Shown piece after piece: positions 6,048 through 12,802 of a stretch of 12,802 nt of DNA. Position 1 is the stretch's first letter, and each line of letters starts with the position of its first letter. This DNA is from Acidobacteriota bacterium (lineage in GTDB: Bacteria > Acidobacteriota > Terriglobia > UBA7540), in contig JAKAWN010000181.1 in the NCBI GenBank assembly GCA_021827245.1, forward strand, positions 1-12,802, given 5' to 3'. Under the pieces are notes generated by a model. It was not told the origin of the DNA, ran no database searches, and saw nothing but the letters and a program-made list of their open reading frames with translations. Made by a program: the position numbers and the translations under genes.

Positions 6048-7355
6048 ATGGATTCATCAAATGGAACAACTATGAACGTCCAATACGCCAGCGCAGGCCC
6101 CTTTGGCGTCAGCAATACGCGGCGCTGGGTGGTGATGTGGCTGCTATTTATCGCGTCGGTCATCAATTACCTTGACCGCGCCGCCATTTCTTTTGCGCTG
6201 CCGCTGATCTCCCGCGATCTTCACCTGGGATTTGAGTCCAAAGGAATCCTGCTCTCCGCGTTCTTCTGGTCTTACACCCTCATGCAGGTTCCCATTGGGC
6301 TGATGGCGGACCGCATGAACCTGCTGTGGGTGTATGCCGGAGCGTTTGCGCTCTGGTCTCTGGCGCAGGGGCTGACAGGGCTGGCGGGAAGCCTGGCGAT
6401 TCTCATCCTGCTGCGCATCGTTCTGGGCATCGGTGAATCCATCTACCTTCCGGGCGGGAACAAGATTGTCAGCGTCCTTTTCGCGCCCTCGGAGCGCGGG
6501 CTGCCCTCGGGAATGTTTGATTCCGGCACGCGTTTCGGCCTGGTTCTGGGCGGAGTTGGTATTCCCTTGATGCTGATGCGGTTCGGTTGGAGAGACTCAT
6601 TTGTGTTTGTTGGGATCCTGGGGTTTCTCTGGTTGATTCCCTGGTTTTTTGCGTTTCCTTCCCGGCTCGCGAAGCTGAAGGAAGAGAAAGCTGCGCGGGC
6701 CGTGGAGCAGGCTCCGCCGCGCTTCAAACTGGCGCACTTTGACCGCAATCTCCTGGGTGTCTGCTTGGGCTTTTTCTGCTTTGACTATTTCTGGTATCTC
6801 ATGCTGACCTGGCTGCCCGATTACTTGTATCAGATCCGCCACTTAAGCATCGTAAAGGCTGGCCTGTTCTCTGCCATGCCGTATGCTGTTTTTGGCGCTT
6901 GCGAGCCCCTCGGCGGCTGGGTTGCCGACCGCTTGATCCATCGCGGCTGGGACGAAACCCGGACGCGCAAGGGCATGATCACTTTCGGCTTCATGTTCGG
7001 GTTGCTGATGATTCCGGCGGCCTTTGCCCACAGCGCCATGGTGGCCGTTGCATTGATTGTCGGCGCCGGGTTAGTGGGACTTTCGAGCGCGAATCAGTTG
7101 GTGATTGTGCAGGTCTGCGCGCCCTCGGAAGAAGTGGGTGTCTGGACGGGGTTCCTGAACTTTGCCGGAAACATCGGAGGAATTGCAGCGCCCCTGATCA
7201 CAGGTTTCCTGGCTGCATGGACCCACTCTTTTGTGGCGGCTTTTGTACTCGGACCGGCCCTTCTGATCAGCGGGCTGCTCGCATACTGGTTCGTCGTGGG
7301 TCAAATCAATTTCTCGCAAAAGCGGTCTGTCGAGGCCGAGGGACTGAACACATGA
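6048..7355 (+). CDS. MFS transporter, anion:cation symporter (ACS) type
   Basis: A 435-residue major facilitator with about twelve hydrophobic segments, probably a proton-driven importer of an organic anion across the inner membrane. ACS-family hallmarks are visible: VINYLDRAAISFALPLI (38-54) in helix 1, the loop 2-3 motif IGLMADRMN (83-91), and RIVLGIGESIYLPGGNK (123-139) with the following SERGLPSGMFDSG (148-160). A central cytoplasmic loop lies around 205-230, and a second-half counterpart of the loop motif is GGWVADRLIHRG (289-300). The family includes transporters for hexuronates, galactonate, glucarate, phthalate and other carboxylates; the substrate cannot be read from sequence. ATG 6048 is chosen because GGGGGA lies just upstream; an upstream ATG at 5982 and an internal one at 6072 are in frame. 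The stop is 24 bases before the acyl-CoA ligase, implying co-transcription. Confidence 0.92.
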   Translation: MDSSNGTTMNVQYASAGPFGVSNTRRWVVMWLLFIASVINYLDRAAISFALPLISRDLHLGFESKGILLSAFFWSYTLMQVPIGLMADRMNLLWVYAGAFALWSLAQGLTGLAGSLAILILLRIVLGIGESIYLPGGNKIVSVLFAPSERGLPSGMFDSGTRFGLVLGGVGIPLMLMRFGWRDSFVFVGILGFLWLIPWFFAFPSRLAKLKEEKAARAVEQAPPRFKLAHFDRNLLGVCLGFFCFDYFWYLMLTWLPDYLYQIRHLSIVKAGLFSAMPYAVFGACEPLGGWVADRLIHRGWDETRTRKGMITFGFMFGLLMIPAAFAHSAMVAVALIVGAGLVGLSSANQLVIVQVCAPSEEVGVWTGFLNFAGNIGGIAAPLITGFLAAWTHSFVAAFVLGPALLISGLLAYWFVVGQINFSQKRSVEAEGLNT

Positions 7356-7379
7356 GAATCGAAGGGATGACAACCAGCG

Positions 7380-8972
7380 ATGATCCTTCCTCTCACTCCA
7401 GTTCGCCTCAAGCGCCATGCCGCACGTATCTTCGGTAATAAGGAAGGCGTGGTTTGCGAAAGCCTGCGGTTCACTTATCGGCAGTTTGGCGAGCGTTGCG
7501 ACCGCCTTTCGAATGCCTTGGTCGGGCTGGGGCTCAGGAAAGGCGGCCGCGTGGCTTTCCTGAGTTTCAACTGCCATCGCCTGCTGGAGGCCTATTTCGG
7601 AGTTCCTCAACTCGGCGCGATCCTCTTGCCTCTTAATATCCGCCTGAGCCCGGAAGAGCTAACCTACATCCTGAACGATGCCGAGCCCGGTGTGCTCTTC
7701 TTTGACCCTGAATTCATTCCGCTGGTTGAGGCTCTGCGGCCGGAGGTCCGCTCGGTCGGGGACTGGATTGCGCTTCGAGGTTCGGCGCCGGAATGGGCAA
7801 ACCCGAAAACCTATGACGAACTCCTGGCGGACGCGGAGCCGGCGGAAATCGATTATCGCGAGATTGACGAAAACTCGGTTGCGGAGCTTTTCTACACTAG
7901 CGGAACCACAGGGTACCCCAAGGGCGTGATGCTGACGCACCGCAATCTCTATCTGCATGCCTTCTACCGGCTGCCAACCGAGGACGCGACGGACGATGAA
8001 GTCGCCCTCTACAGCGTTCCCTTGTACCACGTCAACAGTTGGGGAACGCCGCACGTGTTGACGCTTCTGGGCGGCCGGCACGTCATCGCCAGAAAATTCG
8101 ACCCGCTGAATGTGCTCCGGCTCATCCAGTCTGAACGCGTGACGCACTTGCAGATGGTTCCGACAATGATCACTGCGGTGATCAACCATCCTGATTTTGC
8201 AAAGTACGATGTCTCAAGCGTCAGGGTGGTGAACATTGGAGGGGCGCCGTGCAGCACATCGCTGATCAGCGAGGTTGAAGAGAAGATGCCCAACTGCGTG
8301 TCCAATGGCGGCTACGGATTGACGGAAACTTCTCCGGTGGTTTCCATTGCCAGCGTCAAAGAACATCTGGCGCATGAACCGCGCGACGTCCAGTTGCGGC
8401 GCAAAGCCACCGCAGGCCACGCACTGGCTGGTACGGAAATCCGCGTGGTTGACATTCATGGTAAGGACGTAAAGCCGGACGGCGAGCAAGTTGGTGAAGT
8501 GGTAGTTCGCAGCGACGTGGTGATGGCAGGCTACTGGAAGCACCCGGAAGCCACGGAGCGCGCAATCCGTGACGAATGGCTGCACACTGGCGATCTGGCC
8601 ACGATTGACGAGGAGGGTTACTTCCTTATTGTCGATCGCGAAAAGGACATGATTTTGAGCGGCGGTGAGAACATTGCCTCGGCGCAGATTGAGCGCGTCA
8701 TCTCTACCCATCCGGCGGTGCTGGAGTGCGCCGTGATCGCTGTGCCGGATGAAAAATGGGGTGAAGTCCCAAAGGCTCTCGTAGTTCTCAGAGCGGGACA
8801 GTCCCCTGCCGAAAAAGAAATTCTGGATCACTGCCGCAAGCATCTGGCCGGATTCAAAGTGCCCAAGTCTGTGGAATTTATCGATAGCCTGCCCAAAGGC
8901 GGAACAGGCAAGATTCTGAAAAAGGTTTTGCGGGAACCCTATTGGGCGGGCCGCAAGCGGCGCGTGCAGTGA
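7380..8972 (+). CDS. Acyl-CoA synthetase (medium/long-chain fatty acid or related acid-CoA ligase)
   Basis: A 530-residue ANL-superfamily adenylate-forming enzyme that would activate a carboxylic acid to its CoA thioester using ATP. Core motifs are intact: the P-loop FYTSGTTGYPKGV (171-183), YGLTET (312-317), TGD (403-405), the hinge region DREKD (419-423) and the C-terminal catalytic lysine in PKGGTGK (K511). The PLYHVNSWGTP segment (214-224) resembles AlkK/FadD-type fatty acyl ligases (typically PMFHVNAWG) rather than acetyl-CoA synthetase, so medium- to long-chain acids or an aromatic or branched acid are likely substrates. The start is ATG 7380; GAAGGGA lies about 12 bases upstream, slightly far. 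It is in the same frame as the upstream transporter, separated by its stop plus 24 bases, and is followed after 30 bases by murB. Pairing with a carboxylate transporter suggests uptake and activation of one compound. Confidence 0.93.
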   Translation: MILPLTPVRLKRHAARIFGNKEGVVCESLRFTYRQFGERCDRLSNALVGLGLRKGGRVAFLSFNCHRLLEAYFGVPQLGAILLPLNIRLSPEELTYILNDAEPGVLFFDPEFIPLVEALRPEVRSVGDWIALRGSAPEWANPKTYDELLADAEPAEIDYREIDENSVAELFYTSGTTGYPKGVMLTHRNLYLHAFYRLPTEDATDDEVALYSVPLYHVNSWGTPHVLTLLGGRHVIARKFDPLNVLRLIQSERVTHLQMVPTMITAVINHPDFAKYDVSSVRVVNIGGAPCSTSLISEVEEKMPNCVSNGGYGLTETSPVVSIASVKEHLAHEPRDVQLRRKATAGHALAGTEIRVVDIHGKDVKPDGEQVGEVVVRSDVVMAGYWKHPEATERAIRDEWLHTGDLATIDEEGYFLIVDREKDMILSGGENIASAQIERVISTHPAVLECAVIAVPDEKWGEVPKALVVLRAGQSPAEKEILDHCRKHLAGFKVPKSVEFIDSLPKGGTGKILKKVLREPYWAGRKRRVQ

Positions 8973-9002
8973 CTCCCTGGCCGCCGGGCGCTACACTGAG
9001 GC

Positions 9003-10115
9003 ATGACCCATTTCGAGATCAGACGGGATGAGCCGCTCAAGCCCTTTACTACTTTCAAAGTGGGAGGGCCGGCGAAGTTCTTTGCCAGCGCAGCCACGCG
9101 CGAAGATTTTCTTGAAGCGCTCACGTTTGCGCGGGAAGAACGCCTGCCCATCTTTGTGCTCGGCGGGGGAAGCAACATCCTGGTCAGTGACAGCGGCTTT
9201 GAGGGTCTGGTCATCCATCCCGTGCAGCGCGGCATCCAGGTTGAAGCAGCGGGACGCGAAAAAGTCATTCTGCATGTTGAAGCCGGTGAGACCTGGGATG
9301 AAGTGGTCCGCCAGGCGGTCGAGGAGGGCTTCTGGGGAATCGAGAACCTTTCGCACATTCCCGGCCAGGCTGGCGCGGCGATCGTCCAGAACATCGGTGC
9401 CTACGGGCAGCAGGTCAGCAATGTCCTGGAAAGCGCGACCGTCATGGAGATTCGGACCGGCAAGGTGCAAAGGCTCGGTGCAGGCGAGTGCGGCTTCGGC
9501 TATCGAAAGAGCATTTTCAACACAAGCGCAAAGGATGAATTCCTCATCCTGCAACTCGAGTTGCGGCTCGACCGGCGCGGCAAACCCAACCTCTGCTATC
9601 CGGACGTCCGCAACCACTTCGATGAGCTGGCCGTTGGAACGCCTGCTATCCAGGAAGTCCGCAAAGCCATCATCCAGATTCGCGACCGCAAGTTCCCGTT
9701 CCCGCGCGAAGAGAAGGGCGGGAACGCCGGCTCATTCTTCAAGAATCTGGTGTTGAGCGAGGCTGAATTTGCGGTTCTGCGCGGCAATATTCGGCGCAAT
9801 TTTTCAGCGACGGAGTGCGATCGGCTGGAAGAGATTCACAGGCGCTCGGCTTCCGCTGAATCGGTGAAAATTCCTACCGCCTTCCTGATTGACGTCTGTG
9901 GCTTGAAAGGACATCGTGAGGGCGGCGCCCGCGTGAATGAAACCCAGCCGCTGGTGCTTCTGAATGACGGAGGCGCAACTGCCCATGACGTGTTGTCGCT
10001 TGCCGCCTGCGTCCGGCGCGCTGTGCATGTCCGGACTGGAATGACGATTGCTCTCGAACCGGAACTGGTCGGCTTCAAACCTGCGGACGTGGAAAAATAC
10101 CTCGCCCTCGATTAA
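9003..10115 (+). CDS. murB: UDP-N-acetylmuramate dehydrogenase (UDP-N-acetylenolpyruvoylglucosamine reductase)
   Basis: A cytoplasmic flavoenzyme that uses NADPH to reduce UDP-GlcNAc-enolpyruvate to UDP-MurNAc in peptidoglycan synthesis. The 370-residue product has an FAD-binding N-terminal domain with PFTTFKVGGPAKFF (14-27), VLGGGSNILVSDSGFEGLVI (52-71) and IPGQAGAAIVQNIGAYGQQV (119-138). GYRKSIF (166-172) supplies the conserved Tyr-Arg pair, and NAGSFFKN (241-248) carries S244, the presumed proton donor. The C-terminal ALEPELVG supplies the catalytic glutamate E352. The YRKSIF insertion and the longer length fit the type I (E. coli-like) class. It starts 30 bases after the acyl-CoA ligase with only GAGG very close to the ATG, so initiation may depend on coupling. 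Its place outside a mur/fts cluster is notable but not rare. Confidence 0.97.
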   Translation: MTHFEIRRDEPLKPFTTFKVGGPAKFFASAATREDFLEALTFAREERLPIFVLGGGSNILVSDSGFEGLVIHPVQRGIQVEAAGREKVILHVEAGETWDEVVRQAVEEGFWGIENLSHIPGQAGAAIVQNIGAYGQQVSNVLESATVMEIRTGKVQRLGAGECGFGYRKSIFNTSAKDEFLILQLELRLDRRGKPNLCYPDVRNHFDELAVGTPAIQEVRKAIIQIRDRKFPFPREEKGGNAGSFFKNLVLSEAEFAVLRGNIRRNFSATECDRLEEIHRRSASAESVKIPTAFLIDVCGLKGHREGGARVNETQPLVLLNDGGATAHDVLSLAACVRRAVHVRTGMTIALEPELVGFKPADVEKYLALD

Positions 10116-10278
10116 ACCCGACGGACTCGACAACCCTCCGCGGCGTCTCATAGCCACACAGATACCCGAGTAGGATTGAATTGCAATTGAAACACCGTTG
10201 TGCATGCCAGAGAGATATGTCAGGCTAGCAATAAGCCTGTAACGCTGAGGGTCACTACGAACAAGTGGGAGCGGCCGG

Positions 10279-12393
10279 ATGAAAATCGCTCGAACATCCC
10301 CAGATGACGCCGCAAGCCGTCGCAAAAAGATGATTTCGCGGTTCACGGCCATCAGCGCGCTTGCTGGCTTGCTGCTTGGAATCTTTGAAGCCGCGCTGCT
10401 GCGAAACTCGCCTCGCATCGAGGCCCTCCTGATTCCTGACATTGGGCGCGTAGAATGGTTCCTGGCGCCCTTGCTTGACATGGCCTGTTTTGCGCTGTGG
10501 GGCCTGCTGCTGGGATGGCTGGCGGTCCGAAATCCCGGCAAACACCGGACCGTCGTGCTTGTAGCCGCTGCCGCCGCTGCCGTTGTTACGTTTGTTGCCT
10601 TGCGGCTGCGCTGGCTGCACGCCAGAATCCTGATCAAGAATTTTGTCCTTCGCGAGGACCTTCTGATTCCGCTCGCCTGGTATGCCGCTGGGTTTGCCGC
10701 CTCGCTGCTGGCTGTCTATTTGCTGTGGAAACCGGTTTCGCGACTTGTTGGCCGATTGCGCTTCGGGTGGGTGCGTTGTCTGGCATGGGCAATGACACTG
10801 GCAGGGGTTGTTGCCATTTGCGGCATTGGATATTTCCTGCTAAGTCCTTTGCCCGGTTCCGCAAGCAACAGGGCCGAGCCTCACGCCCGTCCTGGCAGCC
10901 CGAACATCGTCTTTATCGTTCTCGACACCGTCCGGGCCGACCACCTGTCGTCTTACGGCTATTCGCGCCCCACCACGCCCAATATCGATCGTCTGGCCCG
11001 GCACGGTGTGCTGTTTGAAAACGCCATCGCGCCGACTTCCTGGACGCTGGCTTCCCACGCCTCCATGTTCACCGGCCTGCTCCCCCATCAGCATGGAGCG
11101 GATTGGGCGAATCCGCTCCCGCCCGGACCACGGACACTGGCCGACGTTCTCCGTTCCTGGGGATACGCTACAGCCGGCTTTGCGGCGAACTTTGACTATT
11201 GCCAGAAAGGCTGGGGCATCGGGCGGGGCTTCAACACTTATGTAGACGACAGCGAATCGCTAAGCCACAATCTCGAGGACACGTTGGCAGGCACGGCGCT
11301 GATACAACCTCTTTATCAGCGCTATTGCCGGTTTGACTACCTCGATCGGCAGGATGCGCGCGAGATCAACGATGAGGTTTTCCGCTGGATCCGGCGCCCG
11401 CCGAAACGCCCGTTTTTCCTTTTTATCAACTACTTTGATACCCACGTGCCCTATCTCACCGAATCTCCATATAACCACCGATTCGGAAAAATCCCGGACA
11501 AGCTGGTTCATAAGCTGTTTGATGCCCTGCAAAGTCCGGGCGCGCCTCACGGAATCACACCCTCTGACCGGGCCGCGCTGATCGCTGGCTACGACAATTG
11601 TCTTGCCTACCTCGATGCACAAGTCGGGCGACTGCTTGATGTTCTCCACGAATCTCCCGGAGGCAAGGACACCATCATCATCATCACCTCCGACCACGGC
11701 GAAGAATTCGGCGAGCAGGGCTGGTATAGCCACGGCTACAACCTCTACCGCGAGGCGCTGCACGTTCCGCTGATCATCGCCGGGCCTGGGATTCCCAGGG
11801 GGGTGCGCATCCGGCATCTGGTCCGCACACGCGATCTTTTCTCCACCGTTCTCGACTTTGCTGGAGGCGGGAAGGCTCCTTTCAACCGCGACAGCTTGGC
11901 GAGATTCTGGATGCCCGGCTTTACACCCCGGCCATTCGATAACTTCGTTATCTCCGAGCTGGTTCCCATCTTCAACGAGGGTGGAAAGCAGGCCATGATC
12001 AGCTTGACCACGCCCCAGTGGCAATATATCTACAGCTCTGACGGCCGCCAGGAACTCTACCATTGGACTGCTGATCCCTTGGATCAGACAAACCTTGCCG
12101 AATCCTCCGCCGTGCGGGCGACAATGGAGGAACTTCGCCGACGCCTGATTCATCTAGTGGCGGATTCTTCCGAGCCCTGGCGCGGCCCGAACTATCTTTT
12201 CGCGCGAAGCGGGAAGGGAAGCGCATTTCTTCACGAGGTAATTGCTGCCAGGAGGCCGGAGCAGGCGCTGCACGCGGCGAATCGGCGTACTATTGGAGCT
12301 TCTCAGGCTTTCTTGGGATCCGAAGAACCCACGACTCCGTCAAGACCCGCCGCACCTGACCGCGACATTCTGAAAAGCCTTCCCTACCACTAA
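10279..12393 (+). CDS. Membrane-anchored sulfatase/alkaline-phosphatase-superfamily protein with Thr at the nucleophile position
   Basis: A 704-residue protein. The N-terminal part has about five membrane segments (near 22-41, 60-83, 91-110, 128-149 and 168-190), then a linker and a sulfatase-fold domain (about 208-560) outside the membrane. Metal-site residues are visible: LDTVRADHLSSYGYSRPTTPN (D216, D221), FDTHVPY (H389), TSDHGEEFGE (D472, H473) and YSHGYNLY (H485). At the nucleophile the sequence reads SWTLASHASMFTG. Aligned with the sulfatase consensus C/S-x-P/A-S-R, the Cys/Ser is T256 and the Arg is His. Formylglycine cannot form there, so it may act as a phospho-transferase or phosphodiesterase, as in five-helix LtaS/OpgB/EptA-like enzymes, instead of hydrolysing sulfate esters. 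GGGAG seven bases before ATG 10279 supports the start. A 163-base gap separates it from murB, so it may have its own promoter. The substrate is unknown; envelope glycan or lipid modification is an inference. Confidence 0.88.
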   Translation: MKIARTSPDDAASRRKKMISRFTAISALAGLLLGIFEAALLRNSPRIEALLIPDIGRVEWFLAPLLDMACFALWGLLLGWLAVRNPGKHRTVVLVAAAAAAVVTFVALRLRWLHARILIKNFVLREDLLIPLAWYAAGFAASLLAVYLLWKPVSRLVGRLRFGWVRCLAWAMTLAGVVAICGIGYFLLSPLPGSASNRAEPHARPGSPNIVFIVLDTVRADHLSSYGYSRPTTPNIDRLARHGVLFENAIAPTSWTLASHASMFTGLLPHQHGADWANPLPPGPRTLADVLRSWGYATAGFAANFDYCQKGWGIGRGFNTYVDDSESLSHNLEDTLAGTALIQPLYQRYCRFDYLDRQDAREINDEVFRWIRRPPKRPFFLFINYFDTHVPYLTESPYNHRFGKIPDKLVHKLFDALQSPGAPHGITPSDRAALIAGYDNCLAYLDAQVGRLLDVLHESPGGKDTIIIITSDHGEEFGEQGWYSHGYNLYREALHVPLIIAGPGIPRGVRIRHLVRTRDLFSTVLDFAGGGKAPFNRDSLARFWMPGFTPRPFDNFVISELVPIFNEGGKQAMISLTTPQWQYIYSSDGRQELYHWTADPLDQTNLAESSAVRATMEELRRRLIHLVADSSEPWRGPNYLFARSGKGSAFLHEVIAARRPEQALHAANRRTIGASQAFLGSEEPTTPSRPAAPDRDILKSLPYH

Positions 12394-12568
12394 CTCAAAA
12401 GCATCATCGAACGGTGGCGCGCCCCGATGCATTGAAACGATCTCGCGAAGCACGCACGGGCTTGCTCTATCACCAGAAGAACCACGGAATCAATAATGGA
12501 GATCAGGCCACGTCGTGACGGTCCGCGATTTTTGCGACTGAACAAGGAGCCCGAGACGAAGCAAGGGA

Positions 12569-12584
12569 TGTGACAACTGTCACA
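12569..12584. promoter_or_regulatory. Perfect TGTGA-N6-TCACA dyad (CRP/FNR-type operator candidate)
   Basis: The sequence TGTGACAACTGTCACA fits the CRP half-sites exactly with a six-base spacer. The symmetry extends to ATGTGACA (12568-12575) and TGTCACAT (12578-12585) around a two-base centre. The TGACA-N2-TGTCA core would also suit a GntR- or MarR-type repressor. The nearest gene on either side is the sulfatase-fold gene, which ends about 175 bases upstream, so the target is probably a rightward gene outside the window or a small unrecognised transcript. Confidence 0.45.
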
Positions 12585-12723
12585 TATCGGGGGTTGATTG
12601 GCGGTCTGAGCGTACACGGTGGCGGGTTCGTCCGGAGCGCCCCGGTAACAATCTCGGAGAAGCCTTCGCACGCGGGAAATCTTCCAGCAGAATCAACCTA
12701 CCGGTGTTCTTAGCACGTGAAGA

Positions 12724-12759
12724 TGTCCGGTTTTTATAGCACATAATCTGTCCGGTTTT
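12724..12759. repeat. 11-bp direct repeat, possible insertion-sequence end
   Basis: TGTCCGGTTTT occurs at 12724-12734 and again at 12749-12759, with a 25-base period. Such repeated subterminal motifs starting with TGT are seen at ends of some DDE transposons (IS21- and IS481-type elements). The following segment to the window edge is non-coding, where a leader before a transposase would lie. The element itself, if present, is outside the window, so the call is tentative. Confidence 0.35.
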
Positions 12760-12802
12760 GGTTTTTCTTTGCCGCTAGCCGAAGGAGCCCGTAGGGCGAC
12801 TG

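Larger units (their letters stand above)
12394..12802. other. Right-end non-coding region
   Basis: About 409 bases after the sulfatase-fold gene with no convincing coding sequence on either strand. It holds a near-perfect dyad at 12568-12585 and an 11-bp direct repeat at 12724-12759, both listed separately. A short frame without ATG (about 12570-12710, GTG start) and a 93-codon minus-strand frame exist but look like chance. Base composition shifts to AT-rich near 12720-12770, consistent with a boundary or the promoter of a gene beyond the window. Confidence 0.5.

Noticed and set aside
10179..10188. AATTGCAATT palindrome upstream of the sulfatase-fold gene
   Set aside because: Only ten bases and AT-rich; symmetry does not extend, and no promoter elements at proper spacing could be placed around it.
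11260..12153. 297-codon minus-strand open frame
   Set aside because: Lies wholly opposite the sulfatase-fold gene, whose metal-site motifs are in the other strand; long antisense frames are expected in GC-rich coding DNA.
12620..12650. tRNA-like T-arm (GGGTTCGTCC)
   Set aside because: No matching acceptor, D or anticodon arms could be drawn around it.
12390..12671. 93-codon minus-strand frame in the right-end region
   Set aside because: Overlaps the sulfatase-gene stop, has no good ribosome binding site, no hydrophobic or domain pattern, and covers the CRP-type dyad.

Overview
The window (about 12.8 kb, GC-rich, densely packed, mostly housekeeping genes) looks like chromosomal DNA from a free-living Gram-negative-type bacterium. 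The gcvT-gcvH-gcvPA-gcvPB order, the small membrane protein resembling the DUF6677 family, and the mix of an ACS-type transporter, an acyl-CoA ligase and a membrane sulfatase-fold protein suggest Acidobacteriota. That assignment is an inference from gene content and cannot be proven here.

Region 1 (1-3688, minus strand) is a glycine cleavage operon transcribed leftwards: gcvT (TTG start with a strong Shine-Dalgarno), gcvH, gcvPA and the first 244 codons of gcvPB, which runs off the left edge. The last three genes overlap at their stop/start codons, which suggests translational coupling. Together they encode the T, H and split P proteins that break down glycine to CO2, NH3 and methylene-tetrahydrofolate. 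No glycine riboswitch is visible upstream.

Region 2 (about 3690-5872) starts with a short divergent gap, then a small plus-strand cysteine-rich protein, probably zinc-binding. This converges on and overlaps the tail of a minus-strand secreted DsbA/thioredoxin-fold protein with a CPFC active site. A roughly 300-bp spacer follows. After it come two small plus-strand membrane-protein genes: a 146-aa DUF6677-like protein and a 56-aa two-helix protein that is easily missed.

Region 3 (6048-10115, plus strand) is a tightly spaced run: an MFS transporter of the anion:cation symporter type, a medium/long-chain acyl-CoA ligase, and murB (peptidoglycan precursor synthesis). The first two could import and CoA-activate an organic acid. 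murB seems to be only transcriptionally linked.

Region 4 (10279-12393, plus strand) encodes a 704-aa protein with about five N-terminal membrane helices and an extracytoplasmic sulfatase/alkaline-phosphatase-fold domain. Threonine sits where formylglycine sulfatases have Cys or Ser, so it may be a phospho-transferase or hydrolase rather than a true sulfatase.

Region 5 (12394-12802) has no convincing gene. It carries a perfect TGTGA-N6-TCACA (CRP/FNR-type) dyad and, at the right edge, an 11-bp direct repeat that may mark the end of an insertion sequence. No CRISPR array, rRNA or tRNA was found. I see no clear novel multi-gene system; the best leads are the Thr-type membrane sulfatase-fold enzyme, the cysteine-rich small protein and the right-hand non-coding region.
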